A stretch of 64,000 bases of DNA from Cercis canadensis (Eukaryota; Streptophyta; Magnoliopsida; Fabales; Fabaceae): contig QAOA01000580.1 of NCBI GenBank assembly GCA_003255065.1, positions 1,315,039 to 1,379,038 on the forward strand, in the 5' to 3' direction. The position numbers were made by a program, and so were the translations under genes. Within the stretch, counting starts at the first letter, position 1; the number at the start of each line of letters is the position of its first letter. The notes beneath the pieces are model-generated. The model worked only from the letters and a program-made list of their open reading frames with translations. It was not told the origin of the DNA and made no database searches. Shown here in pieces: positions 52,201-62,937 of the stretch.

Positions 52201-54474
52201 ATATTACCATCAATAAACTAAACTATAGACTCCTATAGCTTCTACTGATCATCCAACAATAGACTACATCTTTCATTAAGACTGTGATTGCAAACAAATT
52301 TAGGGAATAACCCAATCTCAATCACAAGAGACTTTTCACAAATTGAAAACAATTATATGGTAGAGGGGAAAAAAACTAGTTACAATACATATGTTAGTCC
52401 ACGTAAGGCAGCCATATAAACACTAGTCCAAGATTGAACAACAAACCTACTTTGCTCCTTCCTCTAAAGGTAAAGTCAATTCAATTACAAACCTCTAGAT
52501 TGTTGCTAAAGGACAATAGAATCTTCAACACCCATGTGGCTTAACAAGATGCAAAATTATAAGATACAAACAAAATTCACTATGCAGTCGTGAGACAGGA
52601 ATAAATGCAATGATCCACAACATAAAGAAATATGCAGATCAATTAAATGCAAATATTTAAAAATTTTAAACTTAAGAACCAATTTAATGATACAACCATA
52701 AACCTAAGGTATCTTAATCACCACTGCCACTAACATTGATCATGTATAAACTCATTGGGACATTTGTTACACACACACACACACACTAGTATCAAGCTTT
52801 AAAATAAGATTGAGTTTCATATCAATGGCGGTAACGGCAAATTTATGTATGTTAATCAATCACCCAAACTTTGATAGCTGTTCTCAAATTATAGTTTATC
52901 CTGAAGAAGTTGGAGCAATTTGACTCTCCTACCAGTCTCAGTTGGTAAAATAAGGTCAAGAAAAGATGTAAGGAGCAGCAGCTTATTGAAAAAGGGTGGA
53001 CAACAAAAGTGACCCATAACATCTATCACTGACAAAAGCATTAAATAAACAGGCACCAGGAAACAACTGCAATATACAACGACCAACAAGCAATGCAGCA
53101 AAGACAAGAAAAGCTTTTATGGAGGTCAATGTATCCAAATCAGACTCATGCAGACACAATCCCACACACAGAGCCACTAACTTACAGGTATATTCACATC
53201 TGTGAAATACTGCGAGACATCAGAACATTACTAACATCACGAGTTATCTTAAACCAGCTGCCTGCGTTGATATGAAGCATAATTGAATACACACACCGAA
53301 TTGCCAGAAGATAGTTGTGGCAATAAGAAAGAAATGTGGTATCCAGTTAATGATTGAACACCTCTCGAGAAAAATTATATGTCGTTACTTAAAAAAGTAA
53401 AAAAATCATATTAACACACAGAGGGCTCTCGATTGGGGTGGGTGATTGTGAACCTCAAAAGGAAAGGAAGAAAAGATTCAATTATAAGTAAAAGGAAAAA
53501 AAAAAAAAAATACAATAACGTAAATACTACCGGGTGTTAAAATGCATGGCTTACAACACGTACTCTACCCTGAATAATGCATAATACGATTAAGTTGTGT
53601 AAAGCAAATGCTATAATATCTAAGATTCTAAACCAAAAGCGTTGAGAAGATATGCACCATAATATCTGATACAACAATGAGAGGGGGTATATGTTTCTGT
53701 ACAGGTTTAAATGAGATTACCTATCAGCAGTAGGGCACAGACGAGTGCCCTCCTTGTTGATCCTTCCAACACGAATCGAAACAAGAGGTATACAGAAGCA
53801 TCTAGCTAGCATACCAACCTCTGCTGGGTCGAAATGCTGTATAGTACAAAAAATAAAAAAAGCCCATCAGCCATTCACATAAGAACCGCCAAAAGTGAGT
53901 TAGTAGGAGATAGACCATCTAAATAATCAATATAGCCATGGTTAAGATGCTATCTAATGAAAGCCTCACCGATCACGCTTTCAATCACCCATACCACCTC
54001 CAAATAATGAAGGCAGTGAAATTAAAAGAAATCTAATAAATAGCAAACCAAATCGAATAAATTCTCCCGAATCCTTATACATACCTGACTTAATTGAGTC
54101 AACAAGGGATCTTCAGCGACACCACAGGAGACATTCATCTTCAACAACGGTTTTAGCCTCTCATCAGCACGACAAGCTCCCATAACTTGCATATCAAGAG
54201 CCTGTAGCCACTGCAATAGCCTCTCTTCCCCATGTCTCTGCTGAAGCAACAGATCACCATCACCTTCATCTACAAGGATATCCGTCAACCGCTCTGTCAG
54301 CCCCATCTCACTCCTCGACCCACCGTTCTCTCCTGAACTGGATCCAACTCCATACGAAGACGTGCTATGCACAGACGAAGAATTCTCAAAATCTTCACCA
54401 TTAGATTGATCCAAGCGGTAGATTCCATTGGTCTTGTCACCGTCAAACAAATCTCGTTCTCTCGGGTCAGCCAT
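49287..54474 (-). CDS. Conserved plant protein of unknown function with a possible Pru/PH-like segment (4 exons)
   Basis: I do not recognise a named gene. Exons (minus): 54474-54085, 53836-53721, 51081-50838, 50621-49287; all GT-AG, frame joins cleanly to 694 aa. The N-terminus (MADPRERDLFDGDKTNG) is Ser/Gly/Glu-rich, followed by a helical stretch (ERLTDILVDEGDGDLLLQQR, then ERLLQWLQALDMQ). Residues about 130-250 (FCIPLVSIRVGRI, LTLTLLPSSDLRLSFIGDDG, SGRSFLIKTPDGRTFYFWCS) read like beta strands, and the GR-x-F...FYFW pattern resembles the Pru domain of the proteasome receptor Rpn13/ADRM1. A helical MKDLLKRKPSIAELSGISKS follows. The middle is Pro/Ser-rich and disordered; KIKRR may be a nuclear signal. 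The C-terminus has VVKGARETLRLLISGSSQAN and an acidic tail DTVSDDEDAE. Function is unknown; the Pru link is inference. Confidence 0.85.
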
Positions 54475-54731
54475 ATCAGATTATCTGAAAATTAATCGAA
54501 ACAAAAGCAAGAATCCGAAACCCTAGCTCTCCTTACTTCCAAGATCGGAATCAAATGGTTTCAATAACAAGAGAAGACGGAAATTTCAAGAACTGAAGAT
54601 CCAATCGTTAACGAGGAGATAGATAAATGATTTAGGTAGAGAGAGAACCGAGGGGGTTTTAGAGAGAGAAAAAATATCGCCAACAGCAGATACCGATTCC
54701 GTGATTCCTTAAATAGTAGCTGGCGCCAAGG

Positions 54732-54881
54732 TGACGTGGCGGACTTGAAACTGACTATAGGATTAGATTAGGGCACGGGTTTGAGGTCCAGGCGTTATGG
54801 TCCGTGTCCCACATCAGCTTTCAGCGGGTCCCGCTGGCTGTTGTGGGGACCGCCTGGGGGCGTTAGGAGATTGCCACGTCA
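54732..54881. promoter_or_regulatory. Inverted pair of TGACGTGGC boxes upstream of the unknown gene
   Basis: TGACGTGGC at 54732-54740 and its complement GCCACGTCA at 54873-54881 lie 250-400 bases before the ATG of the minus-strand gene. TGACGTGG is a C-box/G-box hybrid bound by bZIP factors of several groups. Placement fits a promoter; function is inferred. Confidence 0.4.
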
Positions 54882-56919
54882 GTTACTTAACCGACCTTCT
54901 CTCGATTAGGTTTTTGAAAAGCACAGCGCAAATAAGGGGCCGAGGGCTACCGTGCGCACCGAGTGGTAAGCAGAAGGCTAAATGGGGGAACACAAGGAGA
55001 CGATGAACAAATACTATATATAGCTTTTTAATTTTGTTTTTCTTTTGATTTTTGCTGATAATGTCAATGAATATTGAATAGAGTGAGTAAGTAAATTATT
55101 GTGGTGCCTTTTATGTTGTTTATTTGGGAGCTATCAGCTATGTAGCAGGAAAGGGACTAGTTAGATTGAAAATTCAACTAGTGAATGATTGGTGTATACT
55201 GATTACCGTATGGGATGGGACCATGTTTTCAAGGACATATCCTCTTTGTAGGTCCCACTACTACTCCTTTCAATGAAAACTGCCAAATTCTTTTGAGAAA
55301 TACTGCTCACTGCTGACTATCAACAGTTCAAAACTCGTATTAATTCACACTAATTAATATATATATATATAATTTAGTAGCTAAAAAGATATATTACATC
55401 ATTGTGATGTTGACATAATCCAACGCTAAAGTAAATAAGCAATCCAGCTAGTTGTGAAATACAGAAGGATGGTTCGCAACTTGGCATCTCCCCCTTCACA
55501 GGGACGGGGATTCCATGAATCTTCAATACATTTTCTGCATCTCACAAAGAAATTATATAATAATGAAACATAACTTACAAATCATAAATTCAAACAAATT
55601 TCCTCAAACCATAAACCTACTCTATAATTTATAAATATAGGAAATCATAACCCCCTAAATAAAATTTGTCATTTGAGAGTCATATTTGAAGTGATTGAAA
55701 AATACTTATTGCATATTAGTCACTTACATATTATTTTATATTAACAAATTTATCAAACAATATGTGATATCAAAGTCGAATTTATGAGTTGTATCCAAAG
55801 TGTCAAAACAAATAATAGAATAATAATTTTTGAGTCATACATAATAAATCATGAAACACAAAAAAAGTAACAAAGTCCAATGAGTTTAAAGTGGATCGTG
55901 ATAGAAAACTTCTCAAAAAATCACTTCACTTCAAATAAAAAGTTTTTATATAGTATTTAAATGAACTTTTCAAAACTTTAATACGCCAAAAAAAAAAAAG
56001 ANGCTTCTGAAGTAACTACAAATGGAGTTTTTATAGTTTTTGCTTTTGCTTAATGAAGCATTGTTTTAACAAAATATTTCTTTATCCAAATTCAACCTTC
56101 TGTTACTCATAAACTTATTATCATGCATAAATTTATCCAATCAATGTTGAACTAGAAGATTTGGGACCTTTACGATCCGCTTAATGCTACCTTTAAGATA
56201 ACCAACTCACCATCTGTAAAGGATTAGATACGTGTTGGGGAATACTTGGAGAAGAAGCAAGAGTTTAAGTGGGATGTCGCAGAGATAGCGGTAGAATATG
56301 ATGAATCAGCATCTACAAATACAATCAAGATAATTCTAATAGATTAACTGTAAACTATTGAGAAAGTCGTATACTTCCGTTGTATTTTACCATGTAAACC
56401 TTTCCAAAATTATTGGTGAGTTGGAGACCAAAATCCTACCTAATTTACATTTGCCACCCACACAAAATCTTATTCCCACTGCTACATATCTCAACACTCC
56501 TCATCACTACTAATTAAGGCCACACATTTTAAACTGAACCCACTTAAACTTCTATACGGTTTAGATTTCATACCAGTCTTTTTGAGCGGTGAAACAAATA
56601 TTTCTCTTCAAAATTAGAGGAAAATATGTACAACATTAAAAAAACAAAAAAAGAAACAGAAAATAGGTGAGACTGAGCCATTAATCTGTATAAGGCAACA
56701 CAAGAGGATGAGATTCAATTTTCCTTGCAGCACATAAACTGACCACATGGTATGGGAATAACCTGTTCTCTAAAGCTTGTGAAAGCTTGATTCCTTTAAT
56801 TCCATTCTAAATGTTAGAAATGTATAAAATTATAAACTTCGATGAGCAATATTAACCATAGTAGGATATAATGTTTCTCTCCACAAGGTGAACTATAAAA
56901 CTAAGCCTCAGTCCCCACA
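54882..56919. other. Gene-free spacer
   Basis: AT-rich DNA with a single N at 56002 beside an A-run. Near 56880-56919 it becomes the 3' UTR of the signal peptidase subunit gene. No gene or clear transposon was seen. Confidence 0.4.
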
Positions 56920-59900
56920 TCACTTGCTCTTCTTTGGCTCCTTCGTATATTGATCTATTAATGCCTCAACATCTTTCCAGAAGAGGCCCTCTACCAAAAC
57001 TCCATCCTTAGTGAACCTGCAATCAATATAAAAATATACTGATGAACTTTCCACTGCAAAAAAGAAAAAAGTAAACTAGATTGTTGTAATGATGCAGTGC
57101 CATTGTGTGTCTGTGTGCAGGTACGTGTCTTTTTTCCCCTTTTACTTTGGGGTGCAGAGGGGGGCCGGAAGAGATAGATATATACCACTGTGTTACACTT
57201 TTGGTCAAATGTACTGGTTCATTTGCAGAAATTGATTTTGGATCTGCACTTGCTATGGTAAGCGTGTACATGTCGGAAAATCTAGGCAACTTGGAAGAGA
57301 CAACCAAACCGGTACTGGTGAAGGATCCCTGTATAAAGAAGTTACATCTATGTTGGTATCACCGAATATAATCAAAGTATGAGTTGAGTATGTCCCAGCC
57401 ATCTGCCGGTAAGCAAATGCCACGGGCATCAAATAGTCTGGTCATTCACTTCAACTTTCCAATAAAAACCTAAATATCATTGCAGTTTCGGTGATTTGTT
57501 TTGTATGCAACATCAACTCTACTGCCATCTCCCCACCCCAATACCCAATAAGGAGATACTGCGTGAAGTTTGACACAGTCAAACCACTGTAAGGATAAAT
57601 TTTCACAGAAAATATACCCTTAGACCATGAAAAACCTATAATCTGTCAAGTGACAAGAAGTTGAAATAATTGCTAGTAAAGCAAATACTCAGTGATAGAA
57701 TAGTCTCTACTTCTATTTAGAATACTCCACCTTAGATAAGGTTTGAAACGTAAAGCAATCAAGATTTTAATATCCATTTTATGACCATGAAGTTAGCAGC
57801 CTAGATGCCCAACCGAATGATTAAATTGAAGAAGCTACAAAGGATCAAACTTAAAGATAGAAGACATTTAGAAAAAGAAATCACTCTAATGTAACCCCAT
57901 GTTTCCTACAGTATGCGCATACAGAAGTGCACAGCCGGTTTAAGATACAAAACCTAAAATTTTGATGCAGAAAATCTAAACACTGAATTGCTGGAATAGA
58001 ACATGTGATTTGACACAAATCTTTTTCTGATGCTGGATGGATGTACATCAGAGCTCAAACCCTTTAAGAATTATATAATACTATGAATAAACTTCAAATA
58101 GTAATTTTTCAAACCAAACTAAGCAACACCAAAATTAGAAAAGCAATGTAACCAAGGGGTGAAAATTAATATAGCTTGTTCGTAAGACATTTAACTCAAC
58201 AAATAAACAACCAGAGAATCAGAAAAGGAAATTAAATTTTCTGATAACACCAAAGATTGAAAGAAAAATTTAGAAATTTTGAGGTCACCTAAACAAGTGA
58301 TCTGAAATAGACACAAGAGATTATTTCCAGCCAAACTCAGCCAATAGAGGCATATACAATTTCATCAAAACACTCGGGGGAAAAGAGGAAAGGAACACAA
58401 TAACCTCTAGAAGAATTGGAGGGAATTTCTTCGAGGTTTCTAGACAACTCCTAGGGGTGGGTGGCGATCCTCCCATGAAAGGAACTCAACCAAACATAAA
58501 TTCAGTTTAATCTAGCATGTTTTGCCAATTTCATATCTTACGAACATGCCTAAAAGTTAGAATGATATTGATATGGGTTGATTTGAGAACCTAGATGACT
58601 CAGTTTACTTGACTAACAAACATGTCAGATTCCCCATATACCGATCTGACCCATGTTGGGTCTTTTCAACCTATAATTGACATGATAAAATTATCTTTTT
58701 GCAAGTTTCCTGTAACTTAAAATTCAACAACTATGGAAGAAGAAGAAAGAGTATTTGGTAAACAGGTATTAGCATAGTATAGCAAGTTCATTTAGATAAT
58801 TTTGTAAGTCTCACTTCAATCAACTAGCAAACATTACTTGCTTACCAAACTGAATATATGTTTATCTATCTGTCAACAACGCAAAGCCTGTCTATTAGGC
58901 AATTCACTTTGCGCCTGTGACCATTGCCAATTAACAGAAAAAGAAAAGGCACATCAGAGATGGATGGATCAAACATCAACCTTGTGGATGCGCAGACAAG
59001 GGGGCTATAGCACTTCAAGGAATTTATTCAGTGCTTTCTTTTTTCCAATTTGAATATAAGTATATAACAGGTGTAGGAAAAAAAAAAGGCTCAGAAAATT
59101 ATTGAAATCAGAGAGTTCAATAACCTCATCACCATAGTCCACTAAATAAACCTTATGCAGTGGATTGAGTGGTTTAGATTATAAGTGTTTATTTTTTTGA
59201 TAAGAAGAGTGTACGTGTTTCCAAAGTTGGTACTATCAAATCTCCAACAGGAACTTGGGTATATACCCTAAATGAAGTTTCAACTATAGCAGATTATGGA
59301 GGATTAGACATCCAGAATGATGCAAGTCAAACAAAACAACTATTCTCCATATAAAAATGGGTATCCGTAGAATAAAATTCAATGTCTCGTTTAAGTTGAG
59401 GAAACTCACCGCAGGTGCATAGGTAAACAGAATGGCATTTTTCTCCTTAGTGTATATGATCAGCTGCAACAACCCATTAAAGACTATATACGTGCCAGAG
59501 TTAAAGATCAAACACAGTTGAAATAACACCAATAAAAAGCCTCTTTTATCATTCCAGGTCCCAAAATCTTGTCAAGATAAGTAGGTTGACCATATTCTGT
59601 TCAAGGTAAACCCGAAATGACAAAAGAAGAGAAAAGAAAAAAGGTGCAATCACATATCCTTTCTTATTTAGCAGTAATCTCATTCTATTATAAACCTTGC
59701 AACTGTATTCTCAAATTCGACTAACCCTTCTATCCCAGCATCATTCAAAAACTTAATTAGAGATTTCTCTTGCCATTTTCCCAAGTAAAACAGACCAAAA
59801 TTAATTAAAAAAAATAAAATCAAATGCTCCCCTTTTCAAATATCCCTTTCTCATATCCATAATTAAATTAATTGACCGAATCTCCTCTACATATTTTTTG

Positions 59901-60362
59901 CTTACATTCCTACACTTTCAAAAATCATACCAACCAAACAAATTTTTAAACAAGCAAGAGAGAGAGAACGAGAGCAAAGTCGAAGCCAAACTACAAAGTC
60001 AAGGCAGAAAAGGATATAAGACGATGCAGGCAATGAGAAAATCCCTGTTCTCAGGGAACTTCTTCTTGTAAAACTGAGCGAACAGAGCAATGGTGATTAT
60101 AATCGTCCCGATAAACAGCCTAATGTTGCTCAATCTCACATCTTCAACATATCCACGACTCGTTACTATCTATTAATAAATAAGGAAGCGAAAATTGATA
60201 AACATGAATAAGATCTATAAACAGATAGATAGATAGAGAGAAGGTTAGGGTTTAACGGACCTCGGAGACAGACTCGTCAAGGATGTGCTTGATGGAGTGG
60301 TGATCTAAGAGATTCGCCTTCTTTTGACCTTTGCTCGCCGTTTCTGATTTCCTCTCTGCCAT
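56920..60362 (-). CDS. Signal peptidase complex subunit 2 (SPC25-like), 5 exons with an AT-AC intron
   Basis: This small ER membrane subunit of the signal peptidase complex helps couple the peptidase to the translocon. Exons (minus): 60362-60261, 60169-60018, 59491-59410, 57328-57186, 57016-56920; total 191 aa, close to the family length. The protein starts MAERKSETASKGQKKANLLD. Two membrane segments (about residues 50-68 and 77-95) flank KKKFPENRDF, a hairpin with both ends in the cytosol. YTKEKNAILFTYAPAGSFTS, PRFSDMYTLTIASADPKSIS and KDGVLVEGLFWKDVEALI follow, then a Lys-rich tail PKKSK. Intron 2 does not obey GT-AG: only an AT-AC intron (60017-59492) keeps the frame and restores the conserved CIVLYIVFNG. 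Other introns are GT-AG. Confidence 0.94.
59492..60017 (-). other. U12-type AT-AC intron in the signal peptidase subunit gene
   Basis: On the minus strand the intron begins ATATCCTTTT, the U12 5' splice-site consensus, and ends CTTTAACTCTGGCAC. CTTTAAC matches the U12 branch-site consensus (CCTTAAC type) and lies about 10 bases from the terminal AC. Splicing here joins TT to GTATATAGTC and encodes LYIVFN. Confidence 0.88.
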
Positions 60363-60744
60363 TTTCTCGCAGCTGCCTTCGTGGGTTTTGTCTCAGAGAA
60401 ACACTCAAGGTAGGTAGTAGCTGGCTGGGTTTGAGCGTTGCAATTGCTGCAGTTGCTACTCAGAATGTTCCAAACCCGCGATTAGTGTGTAATGCGCACT
60501 TAGTGCGCATGGGGATTATGTTTTTCTTTTGTTTTGGCTGAGATGGTGATTAAGGTAAATGAAAAGCGTCAAAAAAAAAAAANAAAAAAAAAAAAAACAC
60601 ACATGGGAGAGAAACGATGGCACGTTAATTTGATCTTATTTAACCGAAATTGGTTTGGTAAAGAGAATTACTTCAATTATCTATAATTTTATTTTCATTT
60701 TTACTTTTGCAAAAATACATATTACCTCATAAAGAACAAATGTA
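60363..60744. other. Promoter side of the signal peptidase subunit gene
   Basis: It should hold the leader and promoter of the minus-strand gene. An A-run with an N (60571-60597, N at 60583) marks an assembly uncertainty. No other feature seen. Confidence 0.4.
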
Positions 60745-60752
60745 ATGGAGAT

Positions 60753-61508
60753 TAGGGATGGGAATTTGCCCAAGACTCAATGGGGCTCCGATTTTTTTAC
60801 CCGTTCGAGTATGAGTATGGGGATGGGTAATTTTATGGGTAATTTGATAGGGGCGGGTCTAGGGATGGGGAAGCCCTGCCCCACCCCGTCCCGTCCCGCA
60901 TTGTATATAAATAATATATATATATATATATATAATACATTACATAAATTTTTTAAAAAAAAAATTTTCACAAAACGGCGTCATTATGGCCTAAGGTTTT
61001 CCCACACTAAATCACCAACACACTGACCTGACCTTTCCTCCCTCAGTCCCTCGACCTTGAGTTCTATTTTCCCCGAACCTAAATTTTTTTTTTTTGTTGG
61101 TTTTGTAGAATATGGATAGTGGTTCAACTTCAACCAACATTAAAACTGCATAAATTGTACTTATTTTAATTACTTGGAGCCTTTTGTACTTATTATGATT
61201 TCTTATTGACTTTTATAATTGTTTAAGAACAATTTTTATAATTTTGTTTGAATATTATTTATGTTATTGTTGTTGCTTGAGAATATCTTGAATTCTTGAT
61301 GATGTTATTTGAGCATTATTTATATTATCTTGTTCGATTAAACTTGAATTTTAATTAGAAATCGTGATCGATAGATTAAACTTGTAAATTGTGTATATTT
61401 AAAAAAAATATGATTGTATGGGTAAATGGGACGGGGCATGGGGCAGATGAGAATTTAGTGGAGCAAGGATGGGGATGCTGAAAAATCCCCGCCCCATTGC
61501 CATCCCTA
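60753..61508. mobile_element. hAT-like non-autonomous element, copy 2 (756 bp)
   Basis: It starts TAGGGATGGGAATTTGCCC and ends GCCCCATTGCCATCCCTA, imperfect terminal inverted repeats. A perfect 8-bp duplication ATGGAGAT flanks it (60745-60752 and 61509-61516). It has G-rich ends, a central (TA)n tract near 60914-60934, and an interior stretch (about 60970-61350) not shared with copy 1. No transposase. Confidence 0.85.
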
Positions 61509-61516
61509 ATGGAGAT

Positions 61517-62358
61517 GCAATGGACCTCTAATGAATACAGTAATTCATTGATGAATTTAATTGCTTTACTAAATCACTAGGGTTACGAGTTAAATATTAA
61601 AATTAAACAAAACAGTTATATTACGCTTGAGTGTTATATAACTAGAGAATGGAAATATCACTATAATAAACTTCGGGTGGAAACTTTGTTTTTAGAACCC
61701 TTTAAATGTTAAATTAATACGACATATCTTACACAGATACGTAACTCAATCCTCATATACTAGTTATAATATTAAAGATTGTACGTATTCAATGCTTTTG
61801 TTGTGATTTCATGGCCATTACGTTTTATTTTAAAGAGCTACTTACAGATAACTTGTGGCACCCATATTGAAAATAAAATAAAATAACAAAGGCTTCATTC
61901 AAAAATTTAATGTAATAAGCCTGATTTTATGTCATTCAAAAATAACAATGACTGGTCCCTTCGCATTATCCATCAGCAAGAAGTCTAGAACCCAAGAACC
62001 GGATCTAGGAATGCACAAGCTAACAGAAAGTAGTAACCAATGACTCATCCTGCGATGGCATTTCATTCTATTCGAGCTCGTAATCTTAACGTTTCACTTT
62101 CTTTCTTGGCAAGAATACTCAATTTCCAAGTGCACCAAGTATGAGCAAATACTCCTGTGCATAGTCCGTGTAAGTCTTAGTAAGTGCATGTTTTAATTTG
62201 CATCCAAACACTCTATAATTGATTTTGAAAGAAGACATTGAAGTGTTGTTTCCCCGAAAAATCGCATCATAATGCGAGGAAGTGGGTTTGGACACAAATA
62301 TAGACAAAAAACACTGTTTGTTTTCTGAAACATGCTAACTCCATTTTGCCAGACCCTG
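61517..62358. other. Gene-free spacer
   Basis: AT-rich DNA between two mobile elements; no gene recognised. Confidence 0.4.
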
Positions 62359-62367
62359 TAATTAATA

Positions 62368-62918
62368 GGCTTAATTACAATTTTGGTCCTCCTATTTTAA
62401 CTACTTAAACATTTTGGTCCTCCTTCTTTAAAAATGAACTATTGAGTCCCTCTATATTCATAAAATGTACAAGTTTAATCCATTTATCTTTAAGTCAAAA
62501 TTCTTAGGTTTATTTTAAGGTGTAAAGTTCTCTGATTTATAATCCTACCGTTCAGATTGAAGAGCTACGTCTTGTGAATCTTCCAATTAAATTTCAGCTC
62601 GATCTAACGGTAAAAAAGTTTAAATTTTGCGGTTAGATGAAAAATTATGATTTTGATATTTTGGGCTGAGTCCCACCGTTAGATCGAGCTAAAATTTAGT
62701 GAGGAGGTTCATAAGATGTAGCTCTTCAATCTGAACGGTGAGATTATGAATCAAAGAATTTTACACCTTAAAATAAACTTAGGAATTTTAACTTAAAGAT
62801 AAATAGACTAAAATTGTACATTTTATGAATATAGAAGGACTCAATAGTTCATTTTTAAAGAAGGGGGACCAAAATGTTCAAGTGGTTAAAATAGAGGGAC
62901 CAAAATTACAATTAAGCC
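62368..62918. mobile_element. Mutator-like MITE, copy 2 (551 bp)
   Basis: Same palindromic family and orientation as 46837-47386, with ends GGCTTAATTACAATTTTGG and CCAAAATTACAATTAAGCC. A perfect 9-bp duplication TAATTAATA flanks it (62359-62367 and 62919-62927). The loop between the arms (ATATTTTGGGCTGAG) is also shared. Non-coding. Confidence 0.87.
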
Positions 62919-62937
62919 TAATTAATAAGATTCCATC

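Noticed and set aside
60571..60597. Long A-run with an N as a retroposon tail
   Set aside because: No adjoining gene copy or target duplication seen; more likely a homopolymer assembly problem.
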